Source of the DNA: Roseburia sp.
GTDB taxonomy: Bacteria > Bacillota > Clostridia > Lachnospirales > Lachnospiraceae
Direction: 5' to 3'
Assembly (NCBI GenBank): GCA_019421345.1
Contig: JAHZFL010000002.1
Span: 70,737 to 134,736, forward strand
Length of the DNA stretch: 64,000 nt
Shown: in pieces, positions 25,353-32,540 of the stretch
How the letters are laid out: each line of letters begins with the position of its first letter
Position numbering within the stretch: position 1 is the first letter of the stretch
Program-made: the position numbers and the translations under genes
Notes under the pieces: generated by a model
What the model was told of the DNA's origin: nothing
The model's database searches: none
What the model saw: only the letters and a program-made list of their open reading frames with translations

Positions 25353-25540
25353 TTCCCTTCCGCCGCAGTGCGTTCCCCCGGAGGGATTTGCTTTATAGGG
25401 GACGAAGTTCCCTATAAACAAAGAATCTCGCTTGCGAGATTCTCCGCCTGCGGCGGGTCGCATTTGGGACAAATTTCCCTTCCGCCGCAGTGCGTTCCCC
25501 CGGAGGGATTTGCTTTATAGGGGACGAAGTTCCCTATAAA
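25353..25540. repeat. Modular palindromic intergenic repeat, copy B (modules 1-2-1)
   Basis: A 66-base module occurs twice without any difference, at 25353-25418 and 25475-25540. Each runs from TTCCCTTCCGCCGCAGTGCG to a stem TTTATAGGG / CCCTATAAA. Between them is module 2 with the hairpin GAATCTCG-CTTG-CGAGATTC (25423-25442) and CTGCGGCGG followed by GTCGC. The second module 1 extends its stem to TTTGCTTTATAGGG / CCCTATAAAGCAAA. No coding potential. The remainder of the 25231-25586 gap contains only the mcp terminator and short unassigned sequence. Confidence 0.92.
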
Positions 25541-25545
25541 GCAAA

Positions 25546-25571
25546 AAGGAAACCGCGCAAACGCGGTCCCC
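25546..25571 (-). terminator. Terminator of the chemoreceptor gene
   Basis: Minus strand GGACCGCG-TTTG-CGCGGTTTCC followed by TTTTTGC. It lies 16 bases after the stop and touches repeat copy B. Confidence 0.85.
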
Positions 25572-25586
25572 CTCTCAAAAATCTAA

Positions 25587-27641
25587 TTACCTATTCAGTT
25601 CAAATCTCTGCACCATCTCATTTAACGTGGTTGCCTGTGCCGCAAGCTCCTCGGAGGTTGCCGAGCTCTCCTGTGCCGTTGCCGAATTATCCTGCACTGC
25701 CTGTGAGATTTCCTCGATTCCGTCCTTGATCTGCTCCATGCTCGCCGCCTGATATACCGCGTTTTCCGAAGTCTTTTGGATCATGCCGTTGACACGCTCG
25801 ATCGCTTTGACAGAATCCTTAAGGGAATCCAGAACCTCCTCTGCAAGGCTGTTCCCCTTTTCAATCTCCTCCAAAGATACCCCGATCATGTCGCGCGTCA
25901 CATTGACTGCCTTCGCGCTCTGCTCCGCCAGATTTCCAATCTCTCCGGCAACCACCGCAAAGCCCCTGCCCGCCTCACCGGCACGTGCTGCCTCGATCGC
26001 CGCGTTCAGCGCCAAAAGATTCGTCTGGTCCGCAATCTCCTCAATCGTCTTGATGATGCCGACAACCTTCTGCGAAGTCTCGTGAATCTTATTCATCGCT
26101 TCCATCATGCGGTTCATCTGCTCCTGGCTGTCCTCCATCTTCCTTGCGACCTGCATCGCCTCTCTTGCGGAATTTTCAGCCTCCTGCTTATTTTCCTCAA
26201 CCTGCTCGGTAATCGAAGTCGCTGTTGCAACAAGCTCCTCGACAGCCGCAGCCTGTGTGCCGGCGCCGCCGGCAAGGTCCTGTGACGCCTTTGCCAGATC
26301 ATCCGCGCCCGCAGATACCTGCTCGGCGCTCTCACTGATGCCAAGCATTACCTCATTCATCGAGGCAGAAATATTGATCAACGCCTGTTTCACCTTCAAA
26401 AACTCACCGACATAATCATATTTAAGCTCGATCGCAAGCTTACCCTCCGCCATGCGTGCAAGCACCTCGGAAATTTCATCGATATAAGCAATATAATTCT
26501 TTAAGCGTTTTACCGTCTCATTGATCGAGGCTCCAAGCTCTCCGACCTCGTCTTTGGAGTCAATCTGAAGCTTCACGTCAAGATTGCCTTCGGCAAGCTT
26601 TTGCGCTGTTTCATTCAGCTCCTTTAACGGACGCGTGATCTTCCTAGCCGCTCTTGTTAAGCCTATCTGCACCACGCCAAGTCCAAGCACGAATAAAATA
26701 AGCAGAATTATGATCAACTGCACAAGCTCTGCATAGTATTCCTTTGACGGAAGATCGCTGACTACCATGTATCCCGTATTGCCGATCTCACTCACATAGC
26801 CATACTGAATATTTCCCGCCTGCTTATACCTTAAGAAACAAGCTTCGTCTGTCTCCAGAGCATCCAGTACATTCTGCGACAGCTCCGCCTCGGAAATATT
26901 GCGCTGGATCATATCCGCCGACGGATGATAGATGATCGTTCCCTGCGCTGACAGCAGCACGACAAAGCCCGTTTCTCCGATTTTGTGCTCCGCCATCATC
27001 TCGTCGACCTTTTCCATTGAAATATCCATGCCGACTACGCCGAGCAGCGTTTTCCCATCCTTGTCATAAACAGGTGTCGCTGCGGTCAAAATTGCATTTC
27101 CCGTACTGATGTCCTCATAAGGCTCCGTTAAGATCGTGCGCTGCTGCTCCGTACAAACATACCACGGTCTTTCGGTAATCTCAAAGGACGCATCGGAGAC
27201 AAAGCCGTCCGACTGCACCATCATGTTTGCGTCTGCATCCGCGACCCATGTGGAAAGAATATTCTGCGTATCCATCCCGGCAGTATTCTTAAGATTTTCA
27301 AATACGATCGGATAGCCCTCCGTATCCGCCAGGGCACTTCCCGCTTTTGTATCCTTTAACACCTGCCGAAGCTGCGGATTAACGGCAAGCTGCTCCGTGA
27401 TCCTCTCATACTGGTGAAAAAAATCCGCAAGCTGATACGACACAAGCTCTGACTGCAGTGTCAACTGCGCCTTCTTTGCCTCCATGACTACTCCGCGAGC
27501 CATAAAGATAGACGCGGCAGCTACGACAATCAATACGATCAGCACATCAAGCCCGATACGCGTCCTGATCTGATCCGCGATTCCTCTGCGTCTTTGTCCC
27601 GGCGTTTGTCGTTCCTCCTGCGTCTCCCTGTTGTCCTCCAT
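25587..27641 (-). CDS. Methyl-accepting chemotaxis protein with double-Cache sensor
   Basis: 684 residues. TM1 is at about 31-48; an extracellular dCache-type sensor follows (STWVADADANMMV, LTEPYEDISTGNAILTAATPVYDKDGKTLLGVVGMDIS); TM2 is at about 305-328; a HAMP segment at 331-385 (KITRPLKELNETAQKLAEGN). The cytoplasmic signalling tip reads DQTNLLALNAAIEAARAGEA and continues RGFAVVAGEIGNLAEQSAKA, the CheA/CheW contact region. dCache sensors of this type often bind amino acids; the ligand is not readable here. GAGGAGG precedes the ATG, and a terminator follows. Monocistronic. Confidence 0.95.
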   Translation of the reverse strand: MEDNRETQEERQTPGQRRRGIADQIRTRIGLDVLIVLIVVAAASIFMARGVVMEAKKAQLTLQSELVSYQLADFFHQYERITEQLAVNPQLRQVLKDTKAGSALADTEGYPIVFENLKNTAGMDTQNILSTWVADADANMMVQSDGFVSDASFEITERPWYVCTEQQRTILTEPYEDISTGNAILTAATPVYDKDGKTLLGVVGMDISMEKVDEMMAEHKIGETGFVVLLSAQGTIIYHPSADMIQRNISEAELSQNVLDALETDEACFLRYKQAGNIQYGYVSEIGNTGYMVVSDLPSKEYYAELVQLIIILLILFVLGLGVVQIGLTRAARKITRPLKELNETAQKLAEGNLDVKLQIDSKDEVGELGASINETVKRLKNYIAYIDEISEVLARMAEGKLAIELKYDYVGEFLKVKQALINISASMNEVMLGISESAEQVSAGADDLAKASQDLAGGAGTQAAAVEELVATATSITEQVEENKQEAENSAREAMQVARKMEDSQEQMNRMMEAMNKIHETSQKVVGIIKTIEEIADQTNLLALNAAIEAARAGEAGRGFAVVAGEIGNLAEQSAKAVNVTRDMIGVSLEEIEKGNSLAEEVLDSLKDSVKAIERVNGMIQKTSENAVYQAASMEQIKDGIEEISQAVQDNSATAQESSATSEELAAQATTLNEMVQRFELNR

Positions 27642-27777
27642 AACAAAACCTCCTCATATGTATCATACTTTCTGCTTAGGCAAGAAAGCTTTCTTGACAT
27701 TTTACCACAAAATAATCTGTTTGTACAGTATTTTGTGTCTTTATTTTGCCACCTCCCAACATATTTTCTGACAATTA

Positions 27778-28518
27778 TCAGAGGACCTTTGATAAAAACT
27801 CCTGCAGTCTCGGACTTTTCGGGCTTCCAAACACCTCCTGCGGCGTTCCCTCCTCCTGTATTACACCGTCATTGATGAACATCACGCGGTTTGCAACCTC
27901 TCTGGCAAATCCCATCTCATGCGTTACCACTACCATCGTCATCCCGTCCTGCGCAAGCTCCTTCATAACGGCAAGCACCTCACCGACCATCTCCGGGTCG
28001 AGCGCTGAGGTCGGCTCGTCAAAGAGGATAATATCAGGGTTCATTGCCAGCGAGCGGATGATCGCGATACGCTGCTTTTGTCCGCCGGAAAGCTGCGCGG
28101 GATAAGCATCCGCCTTATCGCTTAAGCCGATACGCTCCAAAAGTTCTTCCGCCTTCTTTTTTGCCTCCTCCTTCGTCATCCTGCCAAGCTTCACCGGTGC
28201 AAGCATAATATTTTCTTCAATCGTCATATTGGGAAACAGATTAAACTGCTGAAATACCATACCGATCTTCTGACGGACCTGATTGATGTCCACAGACGAA
28301 TCGGTAAGATCCGTTCCCTCAAACAGCACATGACCGTCCGTCGGCTTCTCAAGAAGATTTAAGGAGCGCAAAAATGTCGATTTCCCGCAGCCGGACGGTC
28401 CGATCAGCGCAAGCACGTCTCCTTTTCGGATGGTCGTCGTAATTCCCTTTAAAACCTCCTGCCCGTCAAATGCTTTGCGCAGGTTCTTTGTCTCTAAGAT
28501 CACTGTATTATCGCTCAT
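27778..28518 (-). CDS. Polar amino acid ABC transporter ATP-binding protein (GlnQ/ArtM type)
   Basis: 246 residues with Walker A GPSGCGKS (about 38-45), Q-loop in VFQQFNLFPNMT, signature LSGGQKQR and Walker B IILFDEPTSALDP. The last residues and the GTPQEVFGSPKSPRLQEFL end are typical of polar amino acid importers. Its ATG lies inside the last codons of the fused binding-protein/permease gene (11-base overlap), so the two genes form one importer. The ARG-box-like operator upstream of that gene hints at arginine or a related amino acid. Confidence 0.95.
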   Translation of the reverse strand: MSDNTVILETKNLRKAFDGQEVLKGITTTIRKGDVLALIGPSGCGKSTFLRSLNLLEKPTDGHVLFEGTDLTDSSVDINQVRQKIGMVFQQFNLFPNMTIEENIMLAPVKLGRMTKEEAKKKAEELLERIGLSDKADAYPAQLSGGQKQRIAIIRSLAMNPDIILFDEPTSALDPEMVGEVLAVMKELAQDGMTMVVVTHEMGFAREVANRVMFINDGVIQEEGTPQEVFGSPKSPRLQEFLSKVL

Positions 28519-30049
28519 TATTCCGCAACTTCCTTTCTAACAGATTTACACCCTTGCTCAATCCCATTACCATCAGCAGATAGATGAGTGCTACCGCAAG
28601 CAGAGGCAGAAATGCCTCGTAGGTCACACTCCTTATAATATCTCCTCCCTTTGTCAGATCCATAAAACCAATATAACCGCTGATCGAGGTCTCCTTTAAG
28701 AGGCTGATAAACTCGTTACAGAGCGCCGGAAGGATATTTTTTACCGCCTGCGGCATTACGATGCTGATCATTGTCTGCCGATACGTCAGCCCAAGACTTC
28801 TGCCCGCCTCAAACTGTCCGACGTCAACTGCCATAATACCGGAGCGCACAATTTCTGCCACATACGCCGCCGAGTTCAGACCAAAGGCGATCACTGCCAC
28901 AAAAAGCTTATTAATCGTCACACTCTGGAAAATAACATAGTAAATGATCAAAAGCTGGATCATGACAGGTGTTCCCCGCACGATTGTCAGGTACGCCTTA
29001 CAGATGGCATTAAGCACCGTAAGACCGCCGTTTCTGTCGTGATTCGTCCGAACGACTGCGATCAAAAATCCGAGCACAATACCGATCATCACTGCAAACA
29101 CGGTGATCACAACCGTATTTCCAAGTCCCTTCAGCAGGTACATAAAGCGATCTTCTTCTATAAAGCTGCTGTAGAACCGCTCCGAAAACGTCTGCCCTGC
29201 CTGCACCGCATCTGCGTCAGCCACAATGATCACCTGCTTTGAGGTTGTGTATGTATCCGAGAAATTCACATTCTTTTTGCGCTCCTCCGTCACCGTAAAG
29301 CCGGCAGCTCCGACGTCTGCTTTTCCGCTGGCTATCGCAGGAATAATGGAATCAAACGCCATATCCTCAACCTTAAGCTCCATGCCAAGCTTGTCACAGA
29401 CCGCCTGCATAATATCAATATCCATACCGGTGACTTTTCCCTCCTCATAATATTCATAAGGAGGAAATTCTGCATTTGTCGCAACGACGAGCGTTCCGTT
29501 TGAACGGACTGCATCGTCCGGCTCATATGGATATTTTCCGATTTCGGATTCCGCACCGACATAATTTTTCTTGATCTCATCCAAGACGCCTTCCTCGCCA
29601 AGCGCGGCAAGCGCCCCGTTTATCTTCGTCAGGAGCTCCTCGTTCTCCTTTGCCATGACAAAGGCATAATCCTCCAGCGTAAACTCCTCCTCCAGAATCC
29701 TAAGACCGCTGTTTTGCTCCACAAACTTAATTGCCGGCTGCTCATCGATAACGACACAGTCAATCTTCCCCTGCCTTAGCGCCTGTACCGCATCCGCGCC
29801 CTTATTGTAGCGCTCCACGACCGTACCGGAGCCGTCGCTCTCATAATCACTCACATAAATATCGCCCGTGGTTCCAAGCTGCACACCGATCCGCGCACCG
29901 GACAGATCGTCAACCGACGCGATGGTCTTCACTGCTGACTCTGTGCTCTCTGCTGTTTGTGCGTCTGCGCCCTTCTGCCCGCAGGCAGTCACGCCAAAAA
30001 GCGCCATTCCCGCAAGCAGCAGACAAAGTATCTGTTTTTTCTTTTTCAT
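28508..30049 (-). CDS. Fused amino acid binding protein (circularly permuted) and ABC permease
   Basis: 513 residues. Lipoprotein signal with Cys23 (FGVTAC). Residues 41-165 match the second part of a polar amino acid binding protein: SVDDLSGARIGVQLGTTGD, AVQALRQGKIDCVVIDEQP, and the terminal-helix motif LAALGEEGVLDEIKKNY. Residues 184-276 match the first part: NGTLVVATNAEFPPYEYY, IPAIASGKADVGAAGFTVTE, and NFSDTYTTSKQVIIV. The halves are thus in reverse order compared with GlnH-type proteins. Residues 300-513 form a HisM/GlnP-like permease with the EAA loop QFEAGRSLGLTYRQTM. The domain is tethered both by lipid and by the permease. I chose ATG 30049 (GGAG ten bases upstream). Confidence 0.93.
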   Translation of the reverse strand: MKKKKQILCLLLAGMALFGVTACGQKGADAQTAESTESAVKTIASVDDLSGARIGVQLGTTGDIYVSDYESDGSGTVVERYNKGADAVQALRQGKIDCVVIDEQPAIKFVEQNSGLRILEEEFTLEDYAFVMAKENEELLTKINGALAALGEEGVLDEIKKNYVGAESEIGKYPYEPDDAVRSNGTLVVATNAEFPPYEYYEEGKVTGMDIDIMQAVCDKLGMELKVEDMAFDSIIPAIASGKADVGAAGFTVTEERKKNVNFSDTYTTSKQVIIVADADAVQAGQTFSERFYSSFIEEDRFMYLLKGLGNTVVITVFAVMIGIVLGFLIAVVRTNHDRNGGLTVLNAICKAYLTIVRGTPVMIQLLIIYYVIFQSVTINKLFVAVIAFGLNSAAYVAEIVRSGIMAVDVGQFEAGRSLGLTYRQTMISIVMPQAVKNILPALCNEFISLLKETSISGYIGFMDLTKGGDIIRSVTYEAFLPLLAVALIYLLMVMGLSKGVNLLERKLRNNER

Positions 30050-30086
30050 AGTCACACTCTCCTGCAATGATTTTTCTTACATTTTT

Positions 30087-30115
30087 TATGTATAATTATT
30101 CATTCATGGAGTATA
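30087..30115 (-). promoter_or_regulatory. Promoter -10 with overlapping ARG-box-like operator of the amino acid importer
   Basis: On the minus strand TATACT (30110-30115) is a good -10; the -35 is weak. Six bases on, AATGAATAATTATACATA (30087-30104) fits 13 of 14 informative ARG-box positions and would cover the transcription start, a repressor position. It shares ATGAATAATTATAC with the site between the sugar-binding-protein gene and argG. Confidence 0.65.
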
Positions 30116-30145
30116 ACATGTTTTTTCAGAAAAGAAAAGGCTTTT

Positions 30146-30898
30146 TTACGAAATAATTTCACAAACCTGATAAAGGTAGCTCCTTTTCTCTTTTCCGATC
30201 CGCTCTACCATTCCAAGCTCCGTTAAAAGCAGAAGCGTCGTCTGCGCAAGACGGATCGGAATCTTCGCGCACCGCGCAAATTCCTTCGCCGTAAATGTCT
30301 GCGGAAGATCATATGGAACAAACTGCATATAATCCTCTCTGCAGTCCACACACACCTCCTGCACAAACGCAGTCGGTATGCGGTCAAACCGCTCGCTTCC
30401 TTTTTTCTTATCCTTGCTCCATCCGTTTAACAGACGATACTCCTCCATATCCAGCATCGCAAAACGGAAATGCAGGTTTGGGTCTGCCAAAAACTGCCGT
30501 ATTTTATACAACTCGATAAATGCCTGATACGGACTTCCCTTTTTCGGAGATTTTCGCCCCCCGGAGGTCTCTCCTGTCTCCTCGTTGATCCAGTAAATCC
30601 ATTTCTGATGTGGGATCGGATAGACGATCGTCACGGCATATTGGGGCAAAAACGCCGCCAGCTTTCTTCTCATCGCATGAAAAGACCGGGTCTGAATCTC
30701 AATGATCTCAGACCCGGTACAGATATCCGCAACAAAATTTTCAACCGGTACCTCATGCAGGCTTTCCTCCGGAGCATAGTAATGCTTTAACACTGCATGC
30801 GTTGTTTTCTCGGAAAGGGTTCCGATCCCCTGACGGCTTCGCGGAACATTTATGATCCTGTTTTTTGCCTGTTCAAAACGTATCTCATCAATACACAT
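30146..30898 (-). CDS. Unknown protein, possible PD-(D/E)XK-like fold with C-terminal winged helix
   Basis: 250 residues. I do not recognise a named family. An early segment, VADICTGSEIIEIQTRSFHAMRRKL, has the strand pattern with D...E.Q seen in PD-(D/E)XK nucleases (Asp, then Glu-Ile-Gln). The middle is basic (SGGRKSPKKGS). The last 70 residues look like a winged helix (TFTAKEFARCAKIPIRLAQTTLLLLTELGMVERIG). It may bind DNA, but nuclease activity is only a guess. ATG 30898 has AGGAAG six bases before; the open frame reaches 30967. No operon partner: the flanking genes have separate signals. Confidence 0.7.
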   Translation of the reverse strand: MCIDEIRFEQAKNRIINVPRSRQGIGTLSEKTTHAVLKHYYAPEESLHEVPVENFVADICTGSEIIEIQTRSFHAMRRKLAAFLPQYAVTIVYPIPHQKWIYWINEETGETSGGRKSPKKGSPYQAFIELYKIRQFLADPNLHFRFAMLDMEEYRLLNGWSKDKKKGSERFDRIPTAFVQEVCVDCREDYMQFVPYDLPQTFTAKEFARCAKIPIRLAQTTLLLLTELGMVERIGKEKRSYLYQVCEIIS

Positions 30899-30984
30899 AG
30901 CTTCCTGCTCTTTCTCTTTTCGTATCTTCTGCCAATAATCATAGCATACCACACAGATGCAATGCAACAGACAATGATCCTTCC

Positions 30985-31992
30985 CTAAAAGGAAACCGGA
31001 AACCGATCCTGCCCCCCGATTTCTTCCTCCTCGCTTCGCTTCGTATCCTGAACATGTACTTCGTAATTTATCATTCTCTCCTCAAAAAACTTTTCCCATT
31101 CGGAAAACTTCTCAAGATCCGCTCCTGCTATTATGCCCTGCAGAATCGCCTTAGACAGTTCTTCATAGAAACCTGTTTCCGGGCGATAGAAAATTGACCA
31201 GTCCTTTTCCGGATTATTCTCATCATCATAACTAATAGCATTTATCGCAATTGTTATAATGCCATTCGCTGTCCGAAAAGCATGCCCTTTTACCTCACTC
31301 ACTGCATACTTCATTGCCCACTTCTCAGGGGCGAGATTTGGATAATCCCTCCGATATAAATCTGCCAACTCCTGCAATTTTTCCAACTGTTTCCGGTTGG
31401 TTATGATAAGATCGGTATCATACTCACCTTCAAATCTCATACGCTCAATGCCTGTATAGGAATCAATTTCAATGGTACACCTGGAATCAAGCGGAACAGT
31501 AGGAAGCTGATCTGTATTCAAAAATTGCTTTAAATACCCTAATAACTCCTCATCTGCAAACATAACATCCATCTTCATCGGATGGGAAATGTCACTTATA
31601 ATGTAAGCTTTTCCTGTCTTTTCATCAATTTGAATATTTGCATCCTGCGGTCTAAAACACATAGAAATATCCAATTCCTTGTTATAGATTTCCCAGCGCC
31701 CCTCTGCGTCTAAAGAAATGCTATATTTCGCATTATCAATCGGATGTACTTCTCCGTTTAACACATCTTTCAGATTACTCACGGTATTATTTTTGTTAAA
31801 CATCAAATTCGGCTTTTGCATGATCGCATATGCATCATAAATCGAGATCCCGTTACCTCTGACACTTTCTCCCGAATCATCTTTCTCCGCCTCGATCCGA
31901 TCCAAAAAATCTCTGTTATTTCCACGATACCCCTTTTGGAATAATGGCATCCTCCCGTAGCCTACGGAATTATTTGTAATCTGTATACTCAT
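30985..31992 (-). CDS. Unknown protein, second gene of a secreted/non-secreted pair
   Basis: 335 residues, no signal peptide or membrane segment, mixed alpha/beta, acidic. I do not recognise it. The N-terminus MSIQITNNSVGYGRMP is unusual and disordered-looking; the middle (SISLDAEGRWEIYNKELDIS, IEIDSYTGIERMRFEG) suggests beta structure. The last 30 residues are charged. It is AT-richer than nearby genes. A good site (AAGGGGGA) precedes the ATG, which lies 12 bases after the stop of the secreted protein gene, so the two are co-transcribed. A similar arrangement exists at 57014-58846. Confidence 0.75.
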   Translation of the reverse strand: MSIQITNNSVGYGRMPLFQKGYRGNNRDFLDRIEAEKDDSGESVRGNGISIYDAYAIMQKPNLMFNKNNTVSNLKDVLNGEVHPIDNAKYSISLDAEGRWEIYNKELDISMCFRPQDANIQIDEKTGKAYIISDISHPMKMDVMFADEELLGYLKQFLNTDQLPTVPLDSRCTIEIDSYTGIERMRFEGEYDTDLIITNRKQLEKLQELADLYRRDYPNLAPEKWAMKYAVSEVKGHAFRTANGIITIAINAISYDDENNPEKDWSIFYRPETGFYEELSKAILQGIIAGADLEKFSEWEKFFEERMINYEVHVQDTKRSEEEEIGGQDRFPVSF

Positions 31993-32004
31993 ATGCAGTC
32001 CCCC

Positions 32005-32439
32005 TTAGTACATTGCTTCGTTGCTCGTCATACAATAAGAAATGCTTAACGTATATCGACCGTCAGGAACATTTGACAGATCAACTGTGTATGTATCATT
32101 CGCATAATTTGCATATTTTAAGCTCACTGATTTTCCACCCGGAAAAGCCGAAAAATAGATGGTTCCCTGCACCAAGTTCTGATTGTCGTCCTTTTTCATT
32201 TCTAATGTTAAGGAGGATGCAGATGTCTTTTCCACAGAGCCGATCATATACGTCTCTTTACGCCCTGTAAATCTACACTTCTTCTCAATAACATTCTCCT
32301 GCAATACTTGCGTATCTGCTTTCGTACTGCTCTCAAGAGCTTCTGTACTCCATTCCCCTGCCTGCGCGACCGCCGCATTCGAGAACAGCATTGTGACCAT
32401 TACAACTGCCGCCGCAAAGCTTTTAATAATTTTCCCCAT
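32005..32439 (-). CDS. Small secreted protein of unknown function
   Basis: 144 residues with a classical signal peptide (residues 1-28, ending AQAGE). The mature part is a single predicted beta-rich domain (CRFTGRKETYMIGSVEKTSA, SVSLKYANYANDTYTVDLSN, DGRYTLSISYC), perhaps an Ig-like or FlgD-type fold with two Cys that could pair. No anchor motif. GGAGG sits eight bases before the ATG, and a TATAAT promoter precedes it. First gene of a pair with the unknown protein at 30985-31992. Confidence 0.75.
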   Translation of the reverse strand: MGKIIKSFAAAVVMVTMLFSNAAVAQAGEWSTEALESSTKADTQVLQENVIEKKCRFTGRKETYMIGSVEKTSASSLTLEMKKDDNQNLVQGTIYFSAFPGGKSVSLKYANYANDTYTVDLSNVPDGRYTLSISYCMTSNEAMY

Positions 32440-32487
32440 ACCTCTGCCTCCATCAAAACAGGTAAGCCTTCTTATTGTGTTATCAGC

Positions 32488-32515
32488 ATTATACTACTTT
32501 TGTATGAAAGCGCAA
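32488..32515 (-). promoter_or_regulatory. Predicted promoter of the secreted/unknown gene pair
   Basis: Minus strand TTGCGC (32510-32515), 16-base spacer, TATAAT (32488-32493). Confidence 0.6.
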
Positions 32516-32540
32516 TATGTTTTGATGAAATTTCTGCCTA

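Noticed and set aside
25353..25540. CRISPR array, because of the exact 66-base direct repeat
   Set aside because: Only two copies, the unit is too long, the spacer is the conserved module 2, and no cas genes are present.
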